NCBI RefSeq assembly: GCF_902459465.1
Contig: NC_047070.1
Location: 4,638,554-4,702,553 of the forward strand
Source of the DNA: Asterias rubens
Taxonomy: Eukaryota > Echinodermata > Asteroidea > Forcipulatida > Asteriidae
Direction of reading: 5' to 3'
DNA length: 64,000 nucleotides
Under the pieces are notes generated by a model. It was not told where the DNA came from and did not search any database. It saw only the letters and a program-made list of their open reading frames with translations. Positions 22,543 to 34,200 of this stretch are shown in pieces (the first letter of the stretch is position 1; each line of letters begins with the position of its first letter). The position numbers and the translations under genes were made by a program.

Positions 22543-22735
22543 AAAAGGTCCCAATTTCATAAAGGTGCTTAAGCATGAAACTAGCTAAGCACAACAAAAC
22601 TGTGCCTTTCAAAACAGTTTGCCGGTCAACCTACCATGTCACAACTTGTGACTGGTATCCTGCTTATTTCTGCTTAGCACAAAATAGTTAAGTATCATTT
22701 TCTGCTTAAGAACCTCTATGAAAATGGGCCAAGAT
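22543..22735. mobile_element. GGGCCCAATTTCATAGAGCTGC foldback family copy
   Basis: Begins GGTCCCAATTTCATAAAGG, passes TACCATGTCACAAC and TGACTGGTATCCTGCTT, and ends CCTCTATGAAAATGGGCC, an inverted terminus. Confidence 0.75.
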
Positions 22736-23103
22736 CAGCTTCAAGTTTTACACCGATTCAATTATTCCTGATAATTATTTCCAATACAGTTTGGATTTTT
22801 TATTAAACCGGAAGAGAGTACAAACTACACGAACCATGCAACAAGTTTAAAGAAAAAATATATAAGCTCTATAATTTTTAATGATTGTAATTAATAGAAA
22901 CAATGAAGACAGGTACATTACCACAAAATATTCTATTGAACCATCTCATGGTGCACAGTGCACATTGACCTGTGCCTGACCTCTCCACCATTTTGGGAGT
23001 CAATGTCCACAAAGGAATTTACTCCCAAAATGATTGAAATGGTGGACACGAACATGCTTTGTGCAGAATACGAAGTGAAGTCCTCGATGTGCAATGGATC
23101 AAC

Positions 23104-23335
23104 GGGGCCCAATTTCATGACTGTGCTTATCGCCGAGTTCTGCGCTTATGATCACCATTCTCTGCTTGCAAGGCGAGCGCCTACTGCGCTAGCTGTGTAA
23201 GCAAAGAATGCCTAGTAACTTGGGAGTACGCATGCTCACAAGCCAAAATTCCCTGCTAACCTGGGAAATGCTTGACATAAGCACATAATTCCCTGCTTCT
23301 GCAAGCGCCGATTCTTTGCTTGAAATTGGGAACCA
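23104..23335. mobile_element. foldback element with GGGGCCCAATTTCATG termini
   Basis: Starts GGGGCCCAATTTCATG and closes with AAGCGCCGATTCTTTGCTTG and AAATTGGGAACC as an inverted terminus. It relates to the duplicated element at 7.3-7.6 kb. Confidence 0.7.
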
Positions 23336-23756
23336 CCTACATGAATTTGATATTTATATTATAAAAGTAAATATTTTTACTGTTCAGAATTTGCAATTGG
23401 GTAAATTTCAAGCAAAACCATCTAATAAATATAGATAAATGGAAACTAAAATTTAGGAACTATTTTTGAGAAAAATAATTGGAAAATAATTCACCAAATA
23501 CTTCACTGAAAGAAACTGCCATTGCAATCAAGAAATCAAAATGCAATTATTTTTCAAACAAATTTTCCATTTTTTTTAATAAAGCAATTGTGGTAAAAAT
23601 AAATTTTAAATAAAACAAAACTATTAATAGAAACATAAAAAGGTTTAAAATAAGTGTCCAGTTATTCAGTCTTAATCAGTGTCCATCATCCCACCAAAAT
23701 AAATGTTGACATCTCTTGAATGGATTTCAAACATTTAAAAAAAAGACTTAAAAGGC

Positions 23757-24130
23757 ACTGGACATGTTTGGTAATTGTCTACGGCCAGTATTGACCCATT
23801 TCACCTGACGTCATCATCAGAAAAATCTTGAATGCCATACTGGTGGGCAATTTCACTGTGCGTTTTCATATATAACTCTATGCATAGAGTATGCTGTGCG
23901 TTACGAAGTGAAGTGCGCATTTTAGGCGACGCGGCGTTAATACACGTAAACCGTACTGCCCACCAACATGGTGAGCGTGGCACCAGTCGCCGCGTGTGAA
24001 GCGCGTGCAAGGGGCCAATTCTCACCGTTTTATACTTTCAGCAGCTCTCCATTGGATGTTACCGAGTAAGTTTTTATGCTAACAATTATTTTGAGTTATA
24101 ACCAATAGTGTCTAGTGTCTTTTATTCAAT
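23757..24130. mobile_element. MITE split by a nested second element
   Basis: The outer ends GGCACTGGACATGTTTGGT and ACCAATAGTGTCTAGTG belong to the AGGCAGTGGACAC family. The middle, 23797-23978, is a copy of the 11637-11790 element (CACCTGACGTCATCATCAGA ... CCCACCAACATGG). The outer MITE was therefore present first. Confidence 0.7.
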
Positions 24131-24477
24131 TAAAACAAAACTTTTTTTGTGTAAATCTGCCAATTTTCCTAGCCTAAACTTTCTACTTTGACTTCAATGA
24201 CTTAGTATTCAATCCAAAAGAACAGGTTTTCAATCGGAATATTCCCATTTTTGTTTGATCTTCATTAATGATATCACCTGACACAAGAGGGCAGTTTTTA
24301 CACACTGCCTGCTCAACATCACTCCATTTCCCCCCCCCCCCCCCCCACTTCTTGTTGCTCTCGAGAGGGAAATGCATTATGACCAACTCTCATTAACCTG
24401 ATTCCTCAAGCATCTAATGATTCCTCTTCTCCATAGTCGTTCCTACAGAGTTATCATCAACCATCAACCATCCCCAA

Positions 24478-27400
24478 TTACAGTTTCCTTTTTTCATTTT
24501 TAGCTCCCTTTTTACTCTTTTTCTTTGACGACACAAGATCAAGTGCTCCTTCATTGTCTATTATTCTTTCCAACTCGGATTTTAAAAGCTCTGCATCCTC
24601 CTTTTTGCGTTTCTTCTTCTGTTTCTTTGAAACTATTTCATCACTATTATCTTCCGACTCAACAGATATCACGATTCCATTATCCTTGCATTCCACAATT
24701 TCAAGATCCTGATCATCATTTCTCTTGTGTTTCTTCTTCTTTCTTTTCTTTGACGGCTCGCTATCTCCATTGTCAGTTTCTTCAGTGGCATCAGTCGTTT
24801 CATTCAAACCATTATGTGTACTACCATCATCCCGCTTCTTGCGCTTGTGCTTTTTATGTTTCTTTGAAACTAGTTCATCACTATTATCTTCCGACTCGAC
24901 AGATATCACGATTCCATTATCCTCTTCGCGTTCCAAAATTTCAAGATCCTGATCATTATTTCTACTGTGTTTCTTCTTCTTTCTTTTCTTTGACGGCTCG
25001 CTATCTCCATTGTCAGTTTCTTCAGTGGCATCGGTCGTTTCATTCAAACCATTATGTGTACTAACATCATCCCCCTTCTTGCGCTTGTGCTTCTTGCGTT
25101 TCTTTGCATCTCCGCTTTCTTCATCGGAAGCTTTCCTATCCTCCTCTTCCTCACCATTTGAAATTGATTCTTCCGACTTGTCATGACGTTTCTTATGTTT
25201 GTGTTTCTTTGATGATTTCTTGGCTTCATCAGAGGAAGGTCTCTCCTCATCACTCTCATCAGCTTCAAAGACTTCCTTATCCCTCTTCTCCTTCTTGTTC
25301 TTCTTCTTGTTCTTCTTCTTCTTGTCACTCTTTATAGATTCCCTGTCATCTTGTCCAATTTTTTCTCCACCATCCACGACCATCTCCTTATGCGACTTAT
25401 CTTTTTTCTTCTTTTTGAGGTCCGCCTTAGTGTCGTCGCCTTGGCCAGAAGGTTCTCCCGAAGAGGTACCATTCTCCTGAGTTGTATTCACCGTCACCTG
25501 TTTGGTTCCTTCTTCAGTCTTTGCTGAAGTTGTGTTTTTCTGTTATAAAAGCAGAGTTTGGGATTTTGAAAAATGGTCCAGTCTAAATTAACAGTAACTG
25601 AAAAAGTCAAAATGAAAGGATCTTACGAAATGTGGCCAGCAGAGGGCGCTGTGATGATCGACGACACAGCCTTGAAAAGCTACATCAATATCGTAGTGAA
25701 ATAACAATGTGTTTTTTTCCGGCCGGTTTCTGTATAGAATAAATCCATGTGACCAGACTTGTCCATCATTCTTGTGTTTTAAAATACGAATACAAATACA
25801 AACGGTATACTAAACTGTATTTGTAAGTCTAAAATACAAATACAAACGATATACTAAACTGTATTTGTAAGTCTAAAATACAAATACAAACGATATACTT
25901 AACTGTATTTGTAAGTTTAAAACACAAATACAAACGATATACTAAACTGTATTTGTAAGTCTAAAATACAAATACAAACGGTATACTAAACTGTATTTGT
26001 AAGTCTTTCCTTGATGTTTAAACGAGTCTTGTAAAACTCTGCTTCTTAAAAATGTTGAGAGACAAGCCCATCATTTTTGTTGGTTTTCCAGTTCCACCCC
26101 AACACAATCCATATAAGTTGGGTATTAAGATATTTACTCAAAACTACAGCAAATTGTACCTGTTTGGCTCCTGCCTCACTAAACACAGTCCAGATCTGCT
26201 CGATGAGACTTACATCACGCACATTCAGACCATTCTGTAAAAATCTCTGAAAAATTGAGAAATAATTTTTTGTGAAACATGCAAGGTACAAGAATACCGG
26301 TAGTCAACCTTTTTACAGCACGAGCAGTAGTATATTCAACAAGTTCACTTCAGGGTTAAAAATCCTTTTCCCGTTACCTATGCAGAATTATTAAAAAAAA
26401 ATAAATCTCCTTTAAGGCACCCATAAAAATATGTTTACTCATTGACATTGCAGATTTGAGTGGCTCATAATTTTTGTTGCGGTCGTGTTTTTGAACACAC
26501 CGTTAGAAAGCCGTTATGGCAAATCATCACCCAGTGTTTATAAAGGAACAAGTCTTCATCAAGGGCATTAGGCACAAATCTATTCCCCGAGTTGAGGCCT
26601 GGTCCCACTGCAGCGATAAAGAGAACGACGACGCAAATAGAGCGCATTCTATTGGTTGAATTAGCGTGTGCGTATTCTGCGTGGAGCAATTCAACCAATA
26701 GAACGCGTTCTCTTTGCGTCAGGATTGCTATCGTTCTCGTTATCCCTGCAGTGGGACCAAGCCTTTAGCCTGTTCATTACTTCAGTGCCTTTTGTCTGGG
26801 GCCACCAAAACCATGACCACAGAAGCTATGTGAACAGTTGTTGCCAGTGAACATGCAACCAGCCACAGTGGCTCACCACATGTGGTGTGTTGCCATATTT
26901 ACCACCAAACACGCAAAGAGACTTGAATACCAGTTTTAATAATAATACTAATTACGTGTTTATATAAAGCACTATTCACACCCGGAGGGCGTCCCAAAGC
27001 GCTTCGCATTATTACCCCTGGTTACTGGGCCTTAATTCACTCCTTAAACCATCTCAGCTCCCTGGTGGGGAGTATAAATGCAATGCAGACTCACTTCAAA
27101 TTTGACCTTCTTGCGAGGAATGTTGTCGTAGTTCGACAGACGCTCTAGTAGACTTCTCACTCTTGGACTCAGTGACTGTGAGGAACTTGCCGCCTGAACG
27201 CACTGCAAAACAAAACAAAGGTAAACTTTCTTCAATTGACTCAGCTCAGGTCAAAATTAGCAACACATGGAATACAAAATTACAAAATGGAATAAAAACA
27301 TTTACAAAGGCTGCCTTTTCCTGTTCAATAAACTTTGTTGACATGCACAACCCCAGCATAGACTCCTCTTCAAAGAACCCACAGACTTCACGTTTATTTT

Positions 27401-29048
27401 GCCATCACAGGTTCTGATAATTTTGTAGGCAAGTCAGTGGCAGATCAAAGTTAAAAGGGGGCAGGAGGGGCATGAGACATAAACAAAGTCCATTGATGCC
27501 AGGTGCTGTAACCTTGTAAACAAGGTTTGAAACCAGGCTCAAATCCCAGTCAAACCAGGTTCGATTTCCCACGCAAACTTGTTCAAATCCCAGTCAAACT
27601 AGTTCACATCCCAGGCAAACCAGGGGTGCGTTCCACTCGCGCAAACGTTGCCAACAGTTGCGCACGTTCGCCAACAATTTCAAGTGGAACGAGTTGTTCG
27701 CCGCCACCGTTGGCGAACGTTGGCAACTTTAGGCGAACATACTTCGGAGGTGTTGGCGAGTGATTTTTAAAATGGCGGACAAGCATACGGTATTATTTCT
27801 TTGTCACAAACATAATTACATTGTATTTTCGGTGGATGATAATGCAGATTTGGAATAACAAAGTTAATTAGTTGATGTAATGATGTCAAAAAGAGGACTA
27901 TTGCAGCAAAAACGAAGTAAACAAAAAAACTACGTATGGTGCGCGCCATCTTCATTTCAGGGCGCCGCCATATTGACATCGCGTATACGCACCAATCGTT
28001 CAAACGATAAAAAAACGTTTGCGCGAACAGTTGCAAGTCGTTTGCGCGAGTGGAACGCACCCCAGTTCAAATCCCAGTCAAACCAGGCTCAAATCCCAGT
28101 CAAACCAGGTTCGATTTTCCAGGCAAACCAGTTCAAACCAGTTAAAATCCCAGTCAAACCAGGTCCAAATCCCAGCCAAACCAGGTTCGATCCCAGTCAA
28201 TACAGGTTGGATCCCAATTCTACCAAGTTGAATCCCCGCCAGGATTGACTTACCTCAATCCACTGAGACTGTTTTACTTCTCCCTTGTTGGCCTTGGCAT
28301 TAGCTACATAGTCTTTTCCTCCGTACTTCTCATTCTCCGTTATGCATTTTGTATGTAGTTTATAATCATCTCCACTGTACGAAAAAAACAAGAAGAGAAC
28401 ATAACAGAATTGAAAGCTGATCCCCGGAGTGTGGTGGCTTAGTAGTTTTGTTAACCGCACTCAAATTCTGGTGTTGTTGGTAGGAGAGTGTGGGTTCAAA
28501 TCCCAGTCACTGCATGTGTGTCCTTCAGCAAGGTGTTTCACCACAACTGCTCCACCCTTTGGATGGGACATATAGTCATGGGCTTAAAGAGTGTTGTGTG
28601 GTGCACATAAAAGAAGCCAGAACAATCATAGTCAAATAAATCATGTTTTTACACTGTCACCCTAAACTGCATCAAAGGCAATGGACCCTATAAAAATATA
28701 TTAAACGGCATTTATAAAGCGCCGTATATCCATTAAATTGCTTAACAAAGGGACTGTACGTAACACTCAACATTATTAAAAACTAAATAAATGCTACAAA
28801 GATAAAAAATTGATACAAATCAAGTCAGGAGAACTGTTTAAAAGTAAAGATGGTACAATTCACAGCAAAAATGCTTGAATGACGATGAAACAAGTGGCCA
28901 GAAATCTGACCGCCGTTACTCACAAGAAGTCTTTGCCACAATCCATACAAGAGAGAACTTCACAGTTACGACACTCTCTCATGTAGTGCTTCTCAACATG
29001 AATTTTCTTGACGCATTGGCCACAGGCATTACACGTGAAGAACACCAT
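24478..29048 (-). CDS. LYAR: LYAR, cell growth-regulating nucleolar protein
   Basis: LYAR is a nucleolar zinc-finger protein acting in rRNA processing, ribosome biogenesis and cell growth. Coding exons: 29048-28924, 28374-28254, 27202-27095, 26234-26160, 25539-24478; phases all join to 496 residues. The N-terminus MVFFTCNACG matches the family almost exactly. Two C2HC fingers use C6/C9/H21/C26 and C34/C37/H49/C52, with CGKDFFGDDYKLHTKC and KYGGKDYV following. The next exons give SPRVRSLLERLSNYDNIPRK and LIEQIWTVFSEAG, matching human NVSPKVRELLEQISAFDNVPRK and LDQVWNIFSEA. The last exon is a long Lys/Asp/Glu-rich nucleolar-type tail with an internal 80-residue duplication. Human LYAR (379 residues) ends with a folded C-terminal domain that I cannot find here. 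The ATG is fixed by family match; an acceptor just upstream suggests a separate 5' UTR exon. Confidence 0.93.
24601..25080 (-). repeat. in-frame 240-bp tandem duplication inside LYAR last exon
   Basis: Landmark CTATCTCCATTGTCAGTTTC occurs at 24761 and 25001, exactly 240 bp apart. Each unit encodes about 80 residues, including STHNGLNETTDATEETDNGD, SEPSKKRKKKKH and DNGIVISVESEDNSDE. The two units are nearly identical, so the duplication is recent or homogenised. Confidence 0.95.
25775..26010. repeat. 44-bp tandem repeat, about five units, intron 4 of LYAR
   Basis: Units contain AAAATACAAATACAAACG, ATATACTAAACTG and TATTTGTAAGTCT. Each unit has complementary AAATACA and TGTATTT motifs, so units could fold. 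Confidence 0.9.
26595..26765. mobile_element. foldback MITE with AGGCCTGGTCCCACTGCAG termini
   Basis: Left end AGGCCTGGTCCCACTGCAG and right end CTGCAGTGGGACCAAGCCT are inverted. Inner arms GAACG and ATTCTATTGGTTGAATT / AATTCAACCAATAGAA also pair. Confidence 0.85.
27535..28240. repeat. minisatellite of CAAATCCCAGTCAAACCAG units, interrupted
   Basis: Roughly 20-bp units with cores AATCCCAGTCAAACCAG and GGTTCGAT, in intron 2 of LYAR. The array is split into 27535-27622 and 28064-28240 by an inserted element. Confidence 0.85.
27623..28063. mobile_element. 441-bp foldback DNA element inserted in the minisatellite
   Basis: Termini GGGGTGCGTTCCACTCGCGC and GCGCGAGTGGAACGCACCCC are perfect inverted repeats of 20 bp or more, continuing as AAACG / CGTTT. 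The centre is AT-rich and contains GGCGCCGCCATATTG. No transposase ORF is seen. Confidence 0.9.
28425..28660 (+). mobile_element. tRNA-derived SINE, diverged
   Basis: A B-box-like GGTTCAAATCCCAGTCACTG follows a degenerate A box. The body has CCTTCAGCAAGGTGTTTCAC and CTGCTCCACCCTTTGGATGG, typical of animal SINE families. It overlaps the minus-strand LYAR intron 1. Confidence 0.65.
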
Positions 29049-29185
29049 GGTGAATCTTGGCACTGCAATCAAGATTCTTTCAATCTGGAAAACAAAACAA
29101 AAAGTTCACTGTATTGTAAGGCACAGTTGAATAGTTAGTATTTAGTAAGCCTCGTGCTGGAACAGGTAAGTTGTAAAATAAGCTG

Positions 29186-29490
29186 CCGTGTCATGGCCGA
29201 GCGGTTAAGAGCACAGGATTCAACCTCTGGTCTTTGATCGCCAGGGTGTGGGTTCGAATCCCGGTCGTGACATTCGCTACGTAAAATTGGGGAGGTAGTG
29301 CTTTCTGCTCTACCGGCCAGGCTTCGGACTGATGATACCCAAGCCTCAACCGTATGGACTGTAAAAGGGGTAACCCTGTTTCAGCCCTAAGAGTAGGTGG
29401 CAACGACCTCTGGAAAAAAATAATTGTAGCCCACACCTTGAAGTGGCCTTCAGACCTTGTGTGTCTGGTGACTTGCATAAAAAAAGCTAG
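29186..29490 (+). mobile_element. tRNA-Leu-derived SINE
   Basis: The head 29190-29271 folds as an 82-nt tRNA-Leu-like unit: a seven-pair acceptor stem with wobbles, D arm GGCCGAGCGGTTAAGAGC, a CAA anticodon position and B box GGTTCGAATCCC. It is followed by a conserved-looking body and an A-rich end (GACTTGCATAAAAAAA), so I read it as a SINE, not a tRNA gene. The anticodon stem has a mismatch. Confidence 0.7.
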
Positions 29491-30142
29491 CTTGGTCACT
29501 GAAGAAAATTCAAGACTGTGGATCCTTTCAAGTTTTACAAACTTTCCAGAAGTACATTCAAGAATAAGAAGTATGCCTGGGGGCTGGTGCCTTTAAAATT
29601 GTGATTGTACACCGCAAAGATCAATCAATGGCAAACGTGTCTTCGCATTGACACAAATGCCACAGCACAAAACATAAATGCGCAGGAGGCACGACACAAT
29701 AAATAAAAGGCGCGATACTGGTTGCTGTACGGTACAAACGACGGGTATGTATTTTTTTAAGGGTAGGAATACAGGATACAACGGTAAACTTTCTGTACCC
29801 TGCTACCACTTATTCACTATTTAGGGTCCGTTCGTTTAGCTTCCCTGGGTCGACCCCGGTCTGCCCCGATATGTTCGAATAGCTTTGACCACTGTCCTTA
29901 CTCTATGCTTTGACGGGGCTCACCCGGGTCAGCCCCCAGTGCCCTGCTTGTGGAGTGGGTCACTTGGGGGTGACCTGAGGTGCATGCCGTCACCATGAGA
30001 GGGCGAGTGTGATCATTCGATTAGCTCGTCAGGGGCTAACCCGGAGTGTGAGCACTGCGGGGTCGAATGCATTTGCCATTAAATGTTGAGCACCTCGCCA
30101 CCAGACCATATGGTCAGTCAACTGAGGTCAAAGATCATGAGG

Positions 30143-30202
30143 TGTACTACAGTATAGTACTACTACTAGATTAGTAACTAATCTAGTACTATACTACTGT
30201 GT
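30143..30202. repeat. hairpin of TAGTAC-rich sequence
   Basis: ACTAGATTAGT and ACTAATCTAGT are inverted. The outer arms AGTATAGTAC / GTACTATACT also pair, with a 4-base bulge. Confidence 0.8.
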
Positions 30203-30254
30203 TATGTGTATACAAAAAAAGGGTAAACTAAAAATAGATTTAGAATAGGTTTAG

Positions 30255-30378
30255 TCCACCTTGTTGAGCTGTTAATGGCTCCGCTTTTAACATCGGTCTC
30301 ATCAGAATGGTGACAGTGAATAGTGATGAGACCGATGTTAAAAGCGGAGCCATTAATTAACAGCTCAACAAGGTGGGC
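30255..30378. mobile_element. short foldback MITE, CCACCTTGTTGAGCTG family, copy 1
   Basis: Arms of about 50 bp: CCACCTTGTTGAGCTGTTAA, then TGGCTCCGCTTTTAACAT, and the inverse at the right end. It is near-perfect and would form a long hairpin. Confidence 0.9.
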
Positions 30379-31209
30379 AGAATAGGTTGATCACTGAAAA
30401 TTATCAATACATACTCAATCAAAAATGGCTAAATCTATGGTCCAATTTAACATCTAATCTGTGATTCATCTGTGTGTAATACCCATTACTATTAAACAAT
30501 GTTTACTAAATCATCAAACCTGTTCCTTAGTTTGTCATCAACGCATGGAGGTAATAGAGCTATGCACGATACACGCCACTCACTCCACGTGTGCGGCGAT
30601 GTGCGGTAAAAACTACGTACAAAACTATTGGTCTTGTGTCCTTTCACGCGACATGAAATACAGTAGCCCTTTAAAAACATTTTAAGGAAACAGACGTTCC
30701 AGACTTAAACAGATCCCCTGAAAATATTTGTTGCAAATTTGCCTGCTACGAGTCGGGAACTTAGATTAACAGGGGCATTCCATTTGGGTTGTGGGGGTGG
30801 CCTACCTCTGCTCCTTTTAGGGTTGATGAATAAAGTTCTAATTCACTTTTGTTTATTGAGGCACTTTGTCCAAAATAAAAAGCTATTGTGAATAACCACA
30901 TTATAGATAATTTTCTTCTTTAATTATAACATATTCACGTCTTTAAATTGTCTGTTTTTGACGTTTTTTTATAGGATACTACTTGAACTGTCCCACTGTT
31001 TTGAGATAATCCCTTACTGCTGCTTAACTTTTTCATTGTTGAGAGTGCGTATGTGATGTGTGTGAGCATGCAGCTGACTGCATGATGCTGAACTCAAGAA
31101 GTTGTTTATCTCAGAAGTTCAGAGAGAGCGCGAGAAACGGGGTAGAAAGAACAGCATAAGATCAACAGCTAAAGTAAAAATTTCGGGAAATTATTACCAC
31201 CAAAACGTC

Positions 31210-34200
31210 ATGTTCTTTACCCAGTTACTTCTCCTCGCAATAGTGGGTTATTCCCTCAGCCAGCGGATCGACACAGATGACCGGGTAGACTGCGAGTTGT
31301 GTGACAAGTCAGCGTGTCCCACCGATCTCCCCTGCCTGGCCGAGCTCGTGCTGGACCGTTGCTCGTGCTGCCAAGTCTGCGCTAAAGTTCTCGGTGAACG
31401 GTGCGGTGGCCCGGAGTCCGTAGACGGGCGGTGTGCAGACGAGTACATCTGCGCCGGGAAATCTGTCTATGACCCCGTGAAGGAAGGAGGCGTCGGGCAA
31501 TGCGTCTGCAAGAGTTTCGATCAAGTTTGCGGGTCAGATGGAGTGGTTTATGAGAACGAATGCGAGATGAAAATGGAGAGTTATGGAAGAGTTCAGAGGG
31601 GGTTGTCGGCCATTGAGGTAGACGAAACAGACGTGTTGTGCTTGACCCGTAAGTATTTAGAAAGTTTTATAAACGTGAATTTTATCACCAGATCTAGGCC
31701 CACTTGTGTGGCCAAGGATAGCTGAACTAATCCTTGGCCACACAAGTGGGGCTACACCAGATGGTGAGTGGCAGATCTTGCTTTGAACGAATGGACCTGC
31801 TCAGCAGTAAGAATCGTTTCACTTCTTTGCAAATGCTTTATTTTCTTAATCTTCCATTTTCAATGTTTGTTGTTTTGTTTTCCTTTGCTTTGTACTTAAT
31901 TACTTTTTTGTTAAATGCAATCATTAATTGAATAATACATTTTCTTATTGTATGGAGTCACGGTCCCCACTACATCTCACTACATATGGCACTATATTGG
32001 TCCATGAAATCCTCTTTTTCTCTTGTCTCTTTTTTATTAATTACTATAAAAAGTTGAATGCTGTCTGTCCGATGCAGTTTCTTCTCTCCCGAAATAACCT
32101 ACTGGTGGAACCGGGTAACAGTAACAACTTTTTACTAATATATTAGTCATTGGTTTTCAGATTTATAACAAATTAAAAAAATAGGCTGACTCCAGTTGTG
32201 TCCAAAATATTTACAAATACTAAGAGTGAAAGTTTTTTGGAGTAAAACATCCTTATAAATGTAGTGATTGGATTCAGCTAGCCCACCTTGTTGAGCTGTT
32301 AATGGCTCCGCTTTTAACATTGGTCTCATCACTGTCACCATTGTAATGGTGACTCTGAGACCGATGTTAAAAGCGGAGCCATTAACAGCTCAACAAGGTG
32401 GGCTAGGATTCAGCATGTTTTCTAGCATTTCTTGTAGAAAAATGAAAGGTTAATTTTATTACTAGAAAGTGGTAATTCTCACCTACTTTTTATATTCATT
32501 GAATTTTAAAAGTTATTGGAATGGATTTGTTCCCAAATGCCACTACATTTATTGTTAAATGTATGAATTCTGACCTATTAGGGAAGGCTATGCAAACAGC
32601 CTTTTGTACGTTTACCTAAATGATAACAGCATGAAAGAAATAGTTTGACATCCTGGCGTCTGAATGCCCTACCCCAAAACACCCCTGTTTACATTAATAA
32701 CAATCAAGTTTTTACTTCATAAAGGAACTTGATTGTTATTAAATTATGCAAACATGGGCCGGTTGTCCTTGACTGTGCATTCTGTTTCAATTGTACAATG
32801 TAATTTAACATTGCTTATTATTAATAGAATGTGTGGGAGCCCGGACTATGTACTTAATAGGGACAATTAGTTATTGGAAACAAATTATTGGGCTGTTTCA
32901 AGCGCATTGAAGTCCATGCTGGAAGTTCTGGATACGATGAGATTTGTATTTTTTTGGCCAGCCAGCTGGCTTGTGGGGGGAGGACTGTGATGAGAATGAC
33001 TGGGGTGGGAGAGAGTAGCTTAGATTTAAAAAAAAGTTTATTTTTGACATTGTTGTCATCCCTTAGATCGATCTTTGATGCAAATTAATCTTAATTGACT
33101 GTGATGTCACAAAACTAATTTGGTAATACTGACGGCGTGTCTCAGGGATAAATCTTAATAGTCGTGCTTTGAGAAATGATCCCACCTGGCAGTGAGGATC
33201 ATTATTTTACACTAGGCCAATAAAGATTAAATCTTGGTTTTTATATGACCCCTATTATATTTTGTGTATAGTTAGAATGTAGCTCAAATTAGTTCATCTG
33301 AAGTTCCCAAATGATTATAAATCAATAAAAGTAAAATGTCAAAAAAATGTGAAAGATCTAGAATGAAATGTTATTAACCCCAACGGAATGGGTATGGGCC
33401 TTCACATAACCCACACTCTCCTCCCTTCGAGTAAACTGCTATGGATTTTTACCCTTCTTCCAGTTTTGCAGGATCTGGTCCAAGTTGTCTCTTCCTTTTC
33501 TACTCAAGTCTACATAATACATACATACATGTAGGTCATTTGGCTGAGACTTTCCAACAACAGCATTATATTTCATATGTTGATACTGCAAATAACTTGC
33601 ATAGCTTTACAACATCTGGGCCCAATTTCATAGAGCTGCCAAGCACAAAATTTCGCTTAGCATGAAATTTCTTCATTGATTAAAACAGGATACAACCAAA
33701 TTCCTTTTGTTGCACTTAGCTTGTTAATATAAGTATTCAGCTGTCGTTTGCTCATCCTGAAAATCACATGGAAATTTATCAAGGACAAAATTTCAATGTT
33801 ACGCAAGTTGTTGTGCTTAGCAGCTCTATGAAATTGGGCCCTGGTTTGGTGGTTCATAGCGCATTGTGTGTCATAGCCGTACTCACTCTTTTTAAATTTG
33901 AACAGAGGCTTATAGAGTTCTTTTCGTTCTTAAACAAGGTTATGAATTTATCTTTCATCAGCCAAACATGTCATTTTTGTATGGGACTTGTAGTTTGTAG
34001 GCCTATATATATTAACAATTTAGCCAGACTTATTTTTCCAAGAAATTCGACCAGTCCTCAGGTTTTCACTGGTGTTTGGCAAGCCAACTAGTTCTGATTT
34101 AACAAATTCAGATATCATTCTTGTCCCGGATACATGTTTTAACAACATGTTTTTACTTCCATGCTTATGCTTGCAATTTGTATGCTTTTTTTGAAGTACA

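Larger units (their letters stand above)
22287..24477. other. intergenic region between convergent polycystin-like gene and LYAR
   Basis: The two genes converge here. The stretch holds the 3' flank of the polycystin-like gene, two GGGCCCAATTTCAT-family elements, a nested MITE and a poly-C run at about 24331. No coding exon is supported. Confidence 0.6.
29491..31209. other. intergenic region between LYAR and IGFBPL1-like gene
   Basis: The two genes are divergent, so this 1.7 kb should hold both promoters and the 5' UTR of LYAR. It contains a GC-richer block at about 29830-30080 and two foldback hairpins. I could not assign a promoter element. Confidence 0.4.

Noticed and set aside
24525..25480. 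Plus-strand ORFs rich in Ser/Phe/His opposite LYAR
   Set aside because: They are antisense shadows of the Lys/Asp-rich LYAR exon.
29190..29271. Functional tRNA-Leu(CAA) gene
   Set aside because: It folds fairly well, but it is followed by a SINE-like body with an A-rich tail and has an anticodon-stem mismatch. A real tRNA is not fully excluded.
31102..31209. Upstream in-frame start for the IGFBPL1-like protein
   Set aside because: It would place 36 polar residues before the signal peptide; the ATG at 31210 begins a standard signal sequence.
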